Assembly: GCA_014218215.1 (NCBI GenBank)
Contig: CP043652.1
Location: 3,472,001-3,536,000 of the forward strand
Reading direction: 5' to 3'
Origin: Geodermatophilaceae bacterium NBWT11
GTDB taxonomy: Bacteria > Actinomycetota > Actinomycetes > Mycobacteriales > Geodermatophilaceae
Length of the DNA: 64,000 nt
Part shown: positions 18,535 through 29,627 of the stretch, one piece after another
Layout: each line of letters starts with the position of its first letter
How positions within the stretch are numbered: the stretch's first letter is position 1
Program-made: the position numbers and the translations under genes
The notes under the pieces: model-generated
The model's input: the letters and a program-made list of their open reading frames with translations, nothing else
Told to the model about the DNA's origin: nothing
The model's database searches: none

Positions 18535-19572
18535 TCAGGGCGCCTGGCCCCCCACGGGCCCGCCGAGCGAGGGCAGCGGGATCTTGATGCCCTCGACGGC
18601 GAACCGCTCCTGCAGCCGCATCCGCAGCTCCCGGCCGACCCGCCACTGGTCGGCGTTCGTCGTCCGGACCTGCAGCCGCATGACGATGCCCTGGGCGGCG
18701 ATGGACTCCACGCCGAGGGACTCCGGCTGCCCGAGCAGCACCTCGGCCCACTCGGGCTCGGCGTAGACGGCGTCCCCGACCTCCTGCATGACCGCCTTGC
18801 AGCGCTCCAGGTCGGTGTCGTGGGCGACCGGCATGTCGATGACGACCTGGGCGTAGCCCTGGCTCTTGTTGCCCACCCGGAGCACCTCGCCGTTGCGGGC
18901 GTACCAGACCACCCCGTTGACGTCGCGCAGCCGGGTGATCCGCAGGCCGACGGCCTCCACGGTCCCGCTGGCCTCGCCGAGGTCCACGACGTCACCGACG
19001 CCGTACTGGTCCTCCAGGATGATGCCGATCCCGGCGATGAAGTCCTTGATCAGGTTCTGGGCGCCGAAGCCCAGCGCGACGCCGACCACCCCGGCCGAGG
19101 CCACGATCGGGGCCAGGTTGATGCCCAGCTCGCCGAGGACCAGGACGATGGCGATGAAGAAGACGACGATCGAGGCGAAGCTGCGCAGCACCGAGCCCAC
19201 CGCCTCGGCGCGCTGGGTGCGGCGGGCCGCCACCTGCTCGACCACCTGCTGGTGGGACTCCCCGTTCTTGGTCCGCCGGGGCTTGAGGATGGTCGGCACC
19301 TGACCGGTCGCGGTGCGGTCGGTGAGCCGGTGGATGGTGCGGTTGATCAACGCTCGGGCGATCAGCGCGACCACGACGACGAGCAGGATCCGCAGCGGCG
19401 TCGCGACCAGGGTCTGGGCGTTCGCGGCCAGCCAGTCCAGTCCGAACCACTCGTAGAGCCGGGCGCACAGCGACGTCGAGTCCTCGGTGACGCAGCTGGG
19501 CACGTCCAGGTCGGTGAGTCCGTCCAGGCCGTCGGTCGCCGCCGCGGTGACGGTGAGTGCGTTGGTCATCAC
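18535..19572 (-). CDS. Small-conductance mechanosensitive channel (MscS family)
   Basis: 345 residues. An N-terminal hydrophilic stretch is followed by TM helices near residues 55-80 and 130-150 and the pore-lining helix VVGVALGFGAQNLIKDFIAGI, then the beta domain (EDQYGVGDVVDLGEASGTVEAV, TRLRDVNGVVWYARNG). The insert between the first two TM helices contains a basic RRTKNGESHQQ segment. The channel releases osmolytes on hypo-osmotic shock. It lies upstream of the MFS gene with nearly no gap. Confidence 0.9.
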   Translation of the reverse strand: MMTNALTVTAAATDGLDGLTDLDVPSCVTEDSTSLCARLYEWFGLDWLAANAQTLVATPLRILLVVVVALIARALINRTIHRLTDRTATGQVPTILKPRRTKNGESHQQVVEQVAARRTQRAEAVGSVLRSFASIVVFFIAIVLVLGELGINLAPIVASAGVVGVALGFGAQNLIKDFIAGIGIILEDQYGVGDVVDLGEASGTVEAVGLRITRLRDVNGVVWYARNGEVLRVGNKSQGYAQVVIDMPVAHDTDLERCKAVMQEVGDAVYAEPEWAEVLLGQPESLGVESIAAQGIVMRLQVRTTNADQWRVGRELRMRLQERFAVEGIKIPLPSLGGPVGGQAP

Positions 19573-19671
19573 GGCGGAGTCTCCCAGGTCGGCTGCGGTG
19601 GTCGGGGGGTCCCCGGGTCGGTCCGCGTGCCGATGCCGAGGCGGTCCCGGATCGGAACGCGGACGACTGGA

Positions 19672-21765
19672 TCAGCCGGCGACGAGCCCGGTGTGCTCGG
19701 CCAGGAACGCCAGTTGGTCGGCAGCCAGGCCGACGGTCCGGGAGACCGCGCGGGCGCCGTGCCCGACCGCCACCTCCCGGCGCAGCACCACCGGCGCACC
19801 GGACGACGTCGCGTGCTGCAGTGCCGCGGCGAGCTTGCGGGCGTGCAGCGGGTCGACCCGGGTGTCGGACTCGAAGGTCGTGAACAGCACGGCCGGGTAG
19901 GCGGTGCCCTCGACCACGTGGTGGTAGGGCGAGTACCCCAGCAGCCAGCCCAGTTCCTCCGGGTCGGCGGCGGTGCCGTACTCGTCGTTCCAGGTCCGGC
20001 CCAGCCCGAACAGCTCGTACCGGACCATGTCCAGCAGCGGGGCGCTGCAGACGACGGCCGCGGCCAGGTCGGGCCGCTGGGTCGTGGTGGTGCCGACCAG
20101 CAGCCCGCCGTTGGACCCGCCGAAGACGCCCAGCTGTCCGGGCGTCGTCCAGCCCTGCGCGACCAGGTGCTCCCCGGCGGCGGCGAAGTCGTCGAACACG
20201 TTCTGCTTGCGCTCGCGCATCCCGGCGCGGTGCCACTCCTCCCCGCGCTCGGAACCGCCGCGCAGGTTGGCCACCGCCCACACCCCGCCGGCGGCGACCC
20301 AGGCCAGGGTCTGCGCGCTGTAGCCGGGGGTCAGCGAGACGTTGAAGCCGCCGTAGCCGTAGAGCACGGTCGGCCGCGGCCGGTCGGGGGCGGCCGCCGC
20401 GGCGACCACGAACAGGTGCACCGGGGTGCCGTCGGGCGAGGTCGCGTGCGTCTCGGTCACCACGACGTCGGGGACGGCGCCGGCCACCGGGGCCCGCTCC
20501 CAGTCGACCAGCGCGGTCGGGTCTGCGGCGTCCCAGCGCAGCACGGACGGCGGGGTGGCGTGGTCGGTGTAGCCGACCCAGGCGCTGGTGCCGCCCTCGG
20601 GCGGGGTGCTGACCCCGGAGATGCTGCCCGGCGGGACGGCCACGTCGGCCAGCCGGCCCGAGCCGTCCGCGGCCCAGAGGGAGAGCCGGTCGGTGGCGTC
20701 CACGGCGTGCACCGCGAGCACCCGCAGGTCGCCGTCCACGCCGTCGACCAGGGCGACGTCGGACAGCACGCCGGACTCCTGCTCGGCGATCACCGGGGTC
20801 CAGGAGGCGGGCTCCCAGGTGGCCGGGTCGGCCGGGTCGGCGACGGCGAGCCGGCCGCGCGGGGCGTCCCGGTCGGAGAACAGCCAGAGACGGCCGTCCC
20901 GGGCCACCCAGGCCGAGGTCTGTGCGTCCACGCCCACCTGCAGCGGGCGCAGCTCGCCGTCGCCCTGCAGGTCGGCCAGCCAGACGTCGTCGCGCGGGGC
21001 GGTGCCGGCCGAGGCCGAGACCACCAGCCAGCGGCCGTCGGCGGAGACCCGGACGCCGTAGTAGTTCGTCGGGTCCAGCCCCTCCCCGTGCACCAGCACG
21101 TCGGTGGCCGGTTCGCTGCCCACCCGGTGCCGCCAGACGCGGCGGTGGAACTGCTCCTCGCCGGCGGGCACCTGGTCGGGAGCGAGCCGGCGGACGTAGA
21201 AGAGCTCCTCACCACCGGGCAGCCAGGCCACGGGGGAGTAGCGGCACCGGTCGACCGGGCCCTCCAGCAGCTCGCCGGTCGCGACGTCCAGGACGTACAG
21301 CGCGGACTCCTCGTCGCCGCCGACCGACACCTGGTAGGCCAGCCGGGTGCCCTCCCAGGAGGGTGACCAGGCGTCCAGCGTGGTGGTCCCGGCCGGGTCG
21401 AGGCCCATCGGGTCGACCAGCACGCGCGGGGACCCGTCGGCCTCCCGCACCCGCAGCACGGCGTGCTCCTGGCCCGGGTCGCGGCGCAGCGAGAACGCCC
21501 GGCCGGCCCGCCACGCGGGTGTGCCGACGACACCGGAGCGCACCAGCTCGCCCAGCCGTGCCGCGAAGGCCTCCCGGGTGGGCAGCCCGCCCAGCACGGC
21601 GGTCGAGTACGCGTCCTGCGCCTGCGTCCACGCCGTCGTCCGGGGGTCCGCACCGTCCTCGAGCCACCGGTAGGGGTCGGCGACCCGGTGTCCGTGCAGG
21701 TCCTCGACCAGGTCGAGGCGGGGGGCGAGCGCGGAGGTGTCGGGCAGGGGAACGGCAGACGTCAC
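19672..21765 (-). CDS. Prolyl oligopeptidase family serine peptidase
   Basis: 697 residues from the GTG at 21765; upstream in-frame sequence has no similarity to the family. N-terminal HGHRVADPYRWLED is the classical S9A start, followed by a beta-propeller. The C-terminal alpha/beta-hydrolase has GYGGFNVS, nucleophile FGGSNGGLLVG, Asp in TFESDTRVDPLHA and His in VGHGAR. It probably cleaves post-proline bonds in oligopeptides in the cytoplasm; no signal peptide is seen. Confidence 0.92.
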   Translation of the reverse strand: MTSAVPLPDTSALAPRLDLVEDLHGHRVADPYRWLEDGADPRTTAWTQAQDAYSTAVLGGLPTREAFAARLGELVRSGVVGTPAWRAGRAFSLRRDPGQEHAVLRVREADGSPRVLVDPMGLDPAGTTTLDAWSPSWEGTRLAYQVSVGGDEESALYVLDVATGELLEGPVDRCRYSPVAWLPGGEELFYVRRLAPDQVPAGEEQFHRRVWRHRVGSEPATDVLVHGEGLDPTNYYGVRVSADGRWLVVSASAGTAPRDDVWLADLQGDGELRPLQVGVDAQTSAWVARDGRLWLFSDRDAPRGRLAVADPADPATWEPASWTPVIAEQESGVLSDVALVDGVDGDLRVLAVHAVDATDRLSLWAADGSGRLADVAVPPGSISGVSTPPEGGTSAWVGYTDHATPPSVLRWDAADPTALVDWERAPVAGAVPDVVVTETHATSPDGTPVHLFVVAAAAAPDRPRPTVLYGYGGFNVSLTPGYSAQTLAWVAAGGVWAVANLRGGSERGEEWHRAGMRERKQNVFDDFAAAGEHLVAQGWTTPGQLGVFGGSNGGLLVGTTTTQRPDLAAAVVCSAPLLDMVRYELFGLGRTWNDEYGTAADPEELGWLLGYSPYHHVVEGTAYPAVLFTTFESDTRVDPLHARKLAAALQHATSSGAPVVLRREVAVGHGARAVSRTVGLAADQLAFLAEHTGLVAG

Positions 21766-21896
21766 ACCGGCGACGGTAGCCACCCTCACACCCGGGTCGG
21801 AGAACCCGCTTGCCCTTAGCACACCCCCGGGGGGCAGGATGAGGGTGCCCGTGGGTCGTGCACACCCCGGCGGTCCGGGGCAGACGGAGGTGCCCC

Positions 21897-22535
21897 GTGT
21901 CGCTCGCCGCACTCGGGTCGTCGACCGCATCGGGCCCGCCGGGCCCGCGGCGCGACCCCCGCCCTGGAACCCGCACGCCCGCTCCCGTGACGCCCTCACC
22001 GGCGACCACCGCGTCCTGTCTCCTGTTGAACGCCACCTACGAGCCGCTGTGCGTGGTGTCCAGCAGGCGCGCGATCGTGCTGGTGATCGCGCGCAAGGCC
22101 GAACCGGTCGACGTCTCCGACGTGCTGTGCCACGCCGAGGTGTTCGCCCTGCCGGTGCCGGTCGTCGTCCGGCTGACCCGGTACGTGCGGGTGCCCTACC
22201 CGGCCCAGGTGCCGCTGTCCCGCCGCGCGGTCTTCACCCGCGACGAGGGCACCTGCGTCTACTGCGGGGCGGCGGCGACCAGCATCGACCACGTCTGGCC
22301 GCGCAGCCGCGGTGGCACCCACACCTGGGACAACGTGGTCGCGGCCTGCCGGCGCTGCAACCACACCAAGGCCGACCGGTCGCTGGCCGAGCTGGGCTGG
22401 ACGCTGCCCCGCCCGCCCGGTGCGCCCAGCGGCGCGGCCTGGCGGCTGCTCGGCCACCGCACCGTCGACCCCCGCTGGCGCAGCTGGCTGGGAGAAGGAC
22501 CCCCTGCCTCTCACCCCACGCTCCGCGCGGGGTGA
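21897..22535 (+). CDS. HNH endonuclease family protein
   Basis: 212 residues from the GTG at 21897, with GGAGG at 21886-21890. After a Pro-rich leader of about 40 residues comes the conserved CLLLNATYEPLCVVSSRRA region, then an HNH/zinc-ribbon: CVYCGAAATSIDHVWPRSRGG and CRRCNHTKADR. This is the single-copy actinobacterial HNH protein near pepN (Rv2469c type by gene order, from memory), a chromosomal housekeeping-like nuclease of unknown role. Divergent from the prolyl oligopeptidase with a 131-nt gap. Confidence 0.88.
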   Translation: MSLAALGSSTASGPPGPRRDPRPGTRTPAPVTPSPATTASCLLLNATYEPLCVVSSRRAIVLVIARKAEPVDVSDVLCHAEVFALPVPVVVRLTRYVRVPYPAQVPLSRRAVFTRDEGTCVYCGAAATSIDHVWPRSRGGTHTWDNVVAACRRCNHTKADRSLAELGWTLPRPPGAPSGAAWRLLGHRTVDPRWRSWLGEGPPASHPTLRAG

Positions 22536-22549
22536 GCCTCTGCAGGGGG
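22500..22549. terminator. Long imperfect hairpin between HNH and kynureninase genes
   Basis: The ends 22500-22507 and 22542-22549 are perfect 8-bp complements. An inner stem (CTCACCCC with GGGGTGAG) extends the structure. It overlaps the last codons of the HNH gene and precedes the kynU stop by 8 nt. Convergent terminator. Confidence 0.65.
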
Positions 22550-22557
22550 CCGTTCCA

Positions 22558-23838
22558 TCAGGTCACCCGGGCCCGCTCGGTCGGGAAGGCCTCGTGGGCG
22601 TCGGTGGCCAGGATGTCGGCCAGCCGGTCGACGGCGTCCCAGACGTCGACGAAGCGGGTGTAGAGCGGGGCCGGGCCGAACCGCACCCGGTCCGGCGTCC
22701 GGAAGTCCGGGACGACGTCGCGGGCCAGCAGCGCCTGGGTCAGCTGCCAGGCCTGTGGGTGCGCGAGGCTCACGTGCGCCCCCCGGCGGTCGGCGTCCCG
22801 GGGCGAGGCCAGCCGCAGCTGCGGCAGCCGCTCGTCGGCGAGGGCCACCAGCAGGTCGGTCAGCGCCCGGCCCTTGGCCGCGACCGGCCCGATGCCCGCC
22901 TCGGCGGTCAGGGCCACGCCCACCTCCACGGCGGCGGTGGCCACCACCGGCGGGGTGCCGACGGCGAACCGGTCGACGCCCGGAGCCGGGTCGTAGGCCG
23001 GGCCCATCTCGAACTGGTCGCGCTGCCCGAACCAGCCCCAGACCGGTTGGCGCAGGTCGGCCTGGAGCTCGCGCCGGACGTAGAGGAAGGCCGGGGCGCC
23101 GGGCCCGCCGTTGAGGTGCTTGTAGGTGCAGCCGACCGCCAGGTCCGCCCCGCCGGCGTGCAGGTCGACCTCGACGGCGCCGGCGGCGTGGCTGAGGTCC
23201 CACAGCACCAGCGCGCCGTGCTCCCGGGCCAGCGCGGTCACCGCGGCCAGGTCGACCAGCGCGCCGGACCGGTAGGCCACCAGCGAGAGCACGACGACCG
23301 CGACCCGCTCGTCCAGCGCCGCGGCCAGCACGGCGGTGTCCAGCCCGGTGTCGGGGTCGGCGGGGACCTCGCGGACGGTCATCCCCTTCTGCCCGGCGAC
23401 CCCGGCCACCACGTAGCGGTCGGTGGGGAAGTCGTCGGCGCAGCACACCAGCACGTCCCGGCCGGGGCGGGCGTCGCAGCCGGCGACCAGCAGCTTGAAC
23501 AGGTCGACCGAGGTGGAGTCCGAGACCAGCACCTCGCCCGGCCGGGCGCCCAGCACCCCGGCGGCCAGGGCGTCCCCGACCCGGCCGGCCTGCCCGACCC
23601 ACTGCGACCAGGAGCCGACCAGGCCCTGCCCCCACTCCTGCTCCACCACCCGGGCCAGCGCGGCGGGGGTGGCGCGGGGCAGGCGGCCCAGGGAGTTGCC
23701 GTCCAGGTAGAGCCGGCGCCCGGGGCCGTCGTCCCAGCTGCCGTCGGGGCCGTCGCCGACGAAGCGCTCCCGGAACGGCGCCAGGGGGTCGGCGGCGTCC
23801 AGCGCCTGGGCATCGGCACGGGTCAGCACCAGGGCCAT
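22558..23838 (-). CDS. kynU: Kynureninase
   Basis: 426 residues from the ATG at 23838. PLP-dependent fold type I: YLDGNSLGRLP near the start, SDSTSVDLFKLL, LWDLSHAAGAVEVDLH with the PLP-binding Asp, the Schiff-base Lys in GCTYKHLNGGPGAPAFLYV, and GWFGQRDQFEMGPAYDPAPG, a kynureninase-specific segment. It cleaves L-kynurenine to anthranilate and alanine. No tryptophan dioxygenase or arylformamidase is next to it, so the rest of the pathway must be elsewhere. The start lies 25 nt from a divergent amidase gene. Confidence 0.9.
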   Translation of the reverse strand: MALVLTRADAQALDAADPLAPFRERFVGDGPDGSWDDGPGRRLYLDGNSLGRLPRATPAALARVVEQEWGQGLVGSWSQWVGQAGRVGDALAAGVLGARPGEVLVSDSTSVDLFKLLVAGCDARPGRDVLVCCADDFPTDRYVVAGVAGQKGMTVREVPADPDTGLDTAVLAAALDERVAVVVLSLVAYRSGALVDLAAVTALAREHGALVLWDLSHAAGAVEVDLHAGGADLAVGCTYKHLNGGPGAPAFLYVRRELQADLRQPVWGWFGQRDQFEMGPAYDPAPGVDRFAVGTPPVVATAAVEVGVALTAEAGIGPVAAKGRALTDLLVALADERLPQLRLASPRDADRRGAHVSLAHPQAWQLTQALLARDVVPDFRTPDRVRFGPAPLYTRFVDVWDAVDRLADILATDAHEAFPTERARVT

Positions 23839-23849
23839 GATCCACGGGC

Positions 23850-23855
23850 TAGCGT
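23850..23855 (+). promoter_or_regulatory. Candidate -10 hexamer TAGCGT for amidase gene
   Basis: TAGCGT ends 8 nt before the ATG at 23864, consistent with a leaderless transcript. It sits inside the very short kynU/amidase divergent gap. Confidence 0.45.
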
Positions 23856-23863
23856 CCCCGGGC

Positions 23864-25285
23864 ATGACGCAGCTGCACGAGCTGACCGCGCTGGAGCAGG
23901 CCGCGGCCGTCCGGTCGGGGCAGACCAGCCCCACCGAGCTGGTCGACCACCACCTGGCCCGCATCCAGGCCCTCGATGCCGGGATCGGCGCGTTCGTCAC
24001 GGTGACCCCCGAGCGGGCCCGGGCCGCCGCGACCGCCGCCGAGCGCCGTCTCGCCGAGGGCGGCGAGCTGCCCCCGCTGCTCGGGGTGCCGACGGCGATC
24101 AAGGACCTCAACCTCACCGCCGGGGTGCGCACCACCTTCGGGTCGGCCGCGATGGCCGACCACGTGCCCACCGTCGACGACCACGTCGTGACCGCGCTGG
24201 CCGCCGCCGGGACGATCAGCCTGGGCAAGACCAACACCCCCGAGTTCGGCTTCCCCTGCTACACCGACAACGACGTCGTCGGACCCACCCGGTGCCCCTG
24301 GGACACCACCCGGCTGGCCGGTGGGTCCAGCGGGGGAGCGGCCGCCGCCGTGGCGGCGGGGATGCTGCCCTTCGCCCAGGGCTCGGACGGCGGGGGCTCC
24401 ATCCGCATCCCGGCCGGCATCAACGGCCTGGTCGGGATCAAGACCGCCCGCGGCCGGGTGAGCAGCGCCCCGCTGGGTGCCGAGATCACCGGCCTGGGGG
24501 TGCAGGGCCCGCTGGCCCGCACCGTGCGCGACGCCGCCGCGATGCTCGACGCGATGGCCGGCCCGGTGGCCGGCGACCCGACCTGGGCGCCGCCGCTGCC
24601 GCCGGGGGAGACCTTCCTGGCCGCAGCGGAGCGCCCCGTCGGCCGGCTGCGGGTCGGCCGGTACCGGGACTCGGGGATGCCCGGCGCCGAGCTGTCCCCG
24701 GAGGTGTCCACCGCCTTCGACGAGGCCTCGGCGCTGCTGGAGTCCCTCGGCCACGACGTCGTCGACCTGCCGGCAGCACCGCTGACCGAGCAGGTGCTGG
24801 CGGCCTTCGAGACCACCTGGTCCCTGGGTGGGGCCACCCTGCCGGTCACCCAGGAGCAGGTGCCGCTGCTGCGCCCGCTGACCCGGTACCTGCGCGACCG
24901 GGGCCTGGCGCTCAGCGCGGCGCAGGCGATGGACGCGCTGTTCACCCTGCGGGTGTTCAGCCGCCGCTTCGTCCAGGCCACCGCGGCCTTCGACGTCCTG
25001 CTCGCCCCGATCTGCACCGACACCCCCCGGCCGCTCGGGTGGTTCGACCACGACGGGGACGGCGCCGCCGACTTCGAGCGGCAGAAGCAGTACGCGGCGT
25101 TCCCGGCCGTCTACAACGTGACCGGCCAGCCCGCGGTGAGCGTCCCGCTGCACTGGACCCCCGACGGCCTGCCCATCGGCACCATGCTCGTGGGTCGACC
25201 CGCGGACGAGGTCACGCTGATCGCGCTGGCCGCGCAGCTGGAGGAGGCCCTGCCCTGGGCGCACCGGCACCCCCCGGGCTGGTGA
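23864..25285 (+). CDS. Amidase (amidase-signature family)
   Basis: 473 residues from the ATG at 23864. Triad elements: Lys80 (VPTAIKDLN), the GGSSGG segment around Ser155/156 and nucleophile Ser179 (GSDGGGSIRIPA). C-terminal QPAVSVPLHWTPDGLPIG is typical. GatA-like by family, but no gatB/gatC is nearby, so a free-standing amidase. Being divergent from kynU, it could act on an aromatic or aryl-formyl amide, but this is context speculation only. Confidence 0.88.
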   Translation: MTQLHELTALEQAAAVRSGQTSPTELVDHHLARIQALDAGIGAFVTVTPERARAAATAAERRLAEGGELPPLLGVPTAIKDLNLTAGVRTTFGSAAMADHVPTVDDHVVTALAAAGTISLGKTNTPEFGFPCYTDNDVVGPTRCPWDTTRLAGGSSGGAAAAVAAGMLPFAQGSDGGGSIRIPAGINGLVGIKTARGRVSSAPLGAEITGLGVQGPLARTVRDAAAMLDAMAGPVAGDPTWAPPLPPGETFLAAAERPVGRLRVGRYRDSGMPGAELSPEVSTAFDEASALLESLGHDVVDLPAAPLTEQVLAAFETTWSLGGATLPVTQEQVPLLRPLTRYLRDRGLALSAAQAMDALFTLRVFSRRFVQATAAFDVLLAPICTDTPRPLGWFDHDGDGAADFERQKQYAAFPAVYNVTGQPAVSVPLHWTPDGLPIGTMLVGRPADEVTLIALAAQLEEALPWAHRHPPGW

Positions 25286-25306
25286 GCCGCCCGGTGGTGG
25301 CCCCGG

Positions 25307-25312
25307 TAGATT
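25307..25312 (+). promoter_or_regulatory. Candidate -10 hexamer TAGATT, leaderless
   Basis: TAGATT ends 7 nt before the GTG at 25320, as in other leaderless-type starts in this window. Confidence 0.45.
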
Positions 25313-25319
25313 GCGCGGC

Positions 25320-25634
25320 GTGACCGTGGTCGAGACCCTGCTCGTCTTCGTCGTGGCACCGCTGGCGTTCTTCGCCGTGGTGGCCGCGCTCGTGATGCTC
25401 CCCGCCCTGAAGAACCGGGACCGGTACAAGCCCGGCAAGCCCTGGGGCCACGGCCCGGTCTGGTACGAGCCGCACCGGCCCGGTGCGGCCGCGCACGACG
25501 AGCACGACGACCACGCCTCCATCACCCCCGGCGCCCGCGCGTCGGCCCTGGCCATCGGCCAGGCGCCGCACGCACCGGCCGCCGTCCCCACCGTGGCGCG
25601 CACCGCGTCCGGTGGCGCCCGCGGGACCTGGTGA
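25320..25634 (+). CDS. Small membrane protein, CtaJ-like cytochrome oxidase accessory subunit (putative)
   Basis: 104 residues from the GTG at 25320. One strong N-terminal TM helix (about residues 6-28) is followed by KNRDRYKPGKPWGHGPVWYEPH and a His/Asp/Ala-rich cytoplasmic tail. This architecture and the location beside the DUF5130 and pepN genes match the small actinobacterial protein described as aa3-type cytochrome oxidase subunit CtaJ. I rely on memory and context for that name; the sequence itself only shows a one-pass membrane protein. Confidence 0.65.
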   Translation: MTVVETLLVFVVAPLAFFAVVAALVMLPALKNRDRYKPGKPWGHGPVWYEPHRPGAAAHDEHDDHASITPGARASALAIGQAPHAPAAVPTVARTASGGARGTW

Positions 25635-25691
25635 CCCGAGCGTGAGCACCCCCACCCGTCCCTGCGTCACCGCCTCCGGAGGCACCGCCTG

Positions 25692-26138
25692 ATGGCCACC
25701 GAGCTCGCCGGCACCCACGAGCCGATCGTCGACGACCAGGAGTCCCCGGACGCCGGGGCGCCGCCGTTCACCCCGGCGGAGCTGCTCCGCCTCGACGAGG
25801 CGCTGACCATGTCCTCCCGGGAGACCGGGCTGCGCTTCACCCTGTTCCTCGGGGAGCTCCCCGCCGACACCCGGGCCGGCGCCGAGGACCTGCACGCCCG
25901 CTCCGGCGGCGACACGGCGAGCTCCGTGCTCATCGCGATCTCCCCGGACCAGCGGGTCATGGAGGTCGTCACCGGCGCCGCTGCCGCCCGCCGCCTCCCC
26001 GACCGGGCCTGCGCCCTCGCGGTGCTGTCGATGACCACGTCCTTCGGCTCCGGTGACCTCGTCGGTGGCATCGTCAACGGCCTGCGCCAGCTCTCCGACC
26101 AGGCCGGCCACCCCGCCGCCCACCGCTCCCGCCACTGA
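25692..26138 (+). CDS. DUF5130 family protein
   Basis: 148 residues from an ATG with GGAGG about 10 nt upstream. Contains LLRLDEALTMSSRETGLRFTLFLGELPADTRAGAEDLH and SVLIAISPDQRVMEVVTG, resembling the actinobacterial DUF5130 family (TPM-like fold). Conserved beside pepN in mycobacteria. Function unknown. Transcribed toward pepN and separated from it by tandem hairpins. Confidence 0.8.
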   Translation: MATELAGTHEPIVDDQESPDAGAPPFTPAELLRLDEALTMSSRETGLRFTLFLGELPADTRAGAEDLHARSGGDTASSVLIAISPDQRVMEVVTGAAAARRLPDRACALAVLSMTTSFGSGDLVGGIVNGLRQLSDQAGHPAAHRSRH

Positions 26139-26145
26139 CGACGAC

Positions 26146-26171
26146 CTGACGAGGAGAGCCCTCCTCGTCAG
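26146..26171. terminator. First hairpin of tandem terminator, DUF5130/pepN
   Basis: Perfect 10-bp stem (26146-26155 with 26162-26171) with a 6-nt loop, 7 nt downstream of the DUF5130 stop. Confidence 0.7.
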
Positions 26172-26186
26172 CCCCGAACGCGAGAA

Positions 26187-26223
26187 GCGCCCTTCCCGTC
26201 AGGACTCCTGACAGGAAGGGCGC
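26187..26223. terminator. Second hairpin of tandem terminator, DUF5130/pepN
   Basis: Two nearly continuous stems: GCGCCCTTCC pairs with GGAAGGGCGC, then GTCAG with CTGAC, with a 5-nt loop. It ends 11 nt before the pepN stop. With the preceding hairpin it insulates the convergent pair. Confidence 0.75.
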
Positions 26224-26234
26224 TCTTCGTCGTC

Positions 26235-28796
<2,562 letters not shown>

Positions 28797-28930
28797 CGGT
28801 GGAGCTTCCCACGTGGCCGGGACGGCGGGCGGGGCGACGGTTGTGCCGGGCCCCCCGCGGGGAATGCCGGGGGAGGCCGTCGGACTTGTCCGCGGCAGAC
28901 CACCAGCACCACCGATCACGAGGAGACCGC

Positions 28931-29599
28931 ATGTCCGAGGCCGTGCAGACCGCACCCACGAAGGCCCGGGTCGACGTCTGGGTGGACCCGCTGTGCCCCT
29001 GGGCCTGGCTGACCAGCCGCTGGGTCATCGAGGCGTCCACCGTCCGGGACATCGACGTGCACTGGCACGTGATGAGCCTGGCCGTGCTCAACGAGGGCAA
29101 GGACCTGCCCGAGGAGTACCAGCAGATGATGGCCGAGGCCTGGGGCCCCGTGCGGGTGCTGATCGCCGCCGCCCAGCAGCACGGCGACGAGGTGATCGGC
29201 GACCTGTACACCGCGATGGGCACGCTGCGGCACCAGGAGGGCGCCGAGCTCACCGACGTCATCGCCCCCGCCCTGGAGCGGGTCGGCCTCCCGGCCTCGC
29301 TGGCCGAGGCCGCCGACTCCACCGAGTACGACGAGGCGCTCAAGAAGAGCCACCACGAGGGCATGGACCCGGTCGGCGAGGAGGTCGGCACCCCCGTCCT
29401 GCACGTCGACGGCGTCGCCTTCTTCGGCCCCGTCATCAGCCGCGTGCCCACCGGTGAGGACGCCGGCAAGGCCCTCGACGGGGCGATCCTGCTGGCGAAC
29501 CTGCCCGGCTTCTGGGAGCTCAAGCGCACCCGCACCGAGGGCCCGGACTTCTCCACGGTCCCGGCGTCGGCGCTGGAGATCACCCGCGCGCAGGCCTGA
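28931..29599 (+). CDS. DsbA-family protein, mycothiol-dependent nitroreductase (Rv2466c-like)
   Basis: 222 residues from the ATG at 28931, with AGGAG 6 nt upstream. Thioredoxin-fold start [19 protein letters not shown], a long helical insertion, and a cis-Pro loop [10 protein letters not shown] near the end. The mycobacterial homologue uses a CPWC pair; here the site reads CPWA, so only the N-terminal Cys remains, implying monothiol (mycothiol-mixed-disulfide) chemistry. Located between pepN and rpiB as in mycobacteria. Confidence 0.85.
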   Translation: MSEAVQTAPTKARVDVWVDPLCPWAWLTSRWVIEASTVRDIDVHWHVMSLAVLNEGKDLPEEYQQMMAEAWGPVRVLIAAAQQHGDEVIGDLYTAMGTLRHQEGAELTDVIAPALERVGLPASLAEAADSTEYDEALKKSHHEGMDPVGEEVGTPVLHVDGVAFFGPVISRVPTGEDAGKALDGAILLANLPGFWELKRTRTEGPDFSTVPASALEITRAQA

Positions 29600-29627
29600 G
29601 GCCACCCGGGTGCGGCATCCTGACCGG

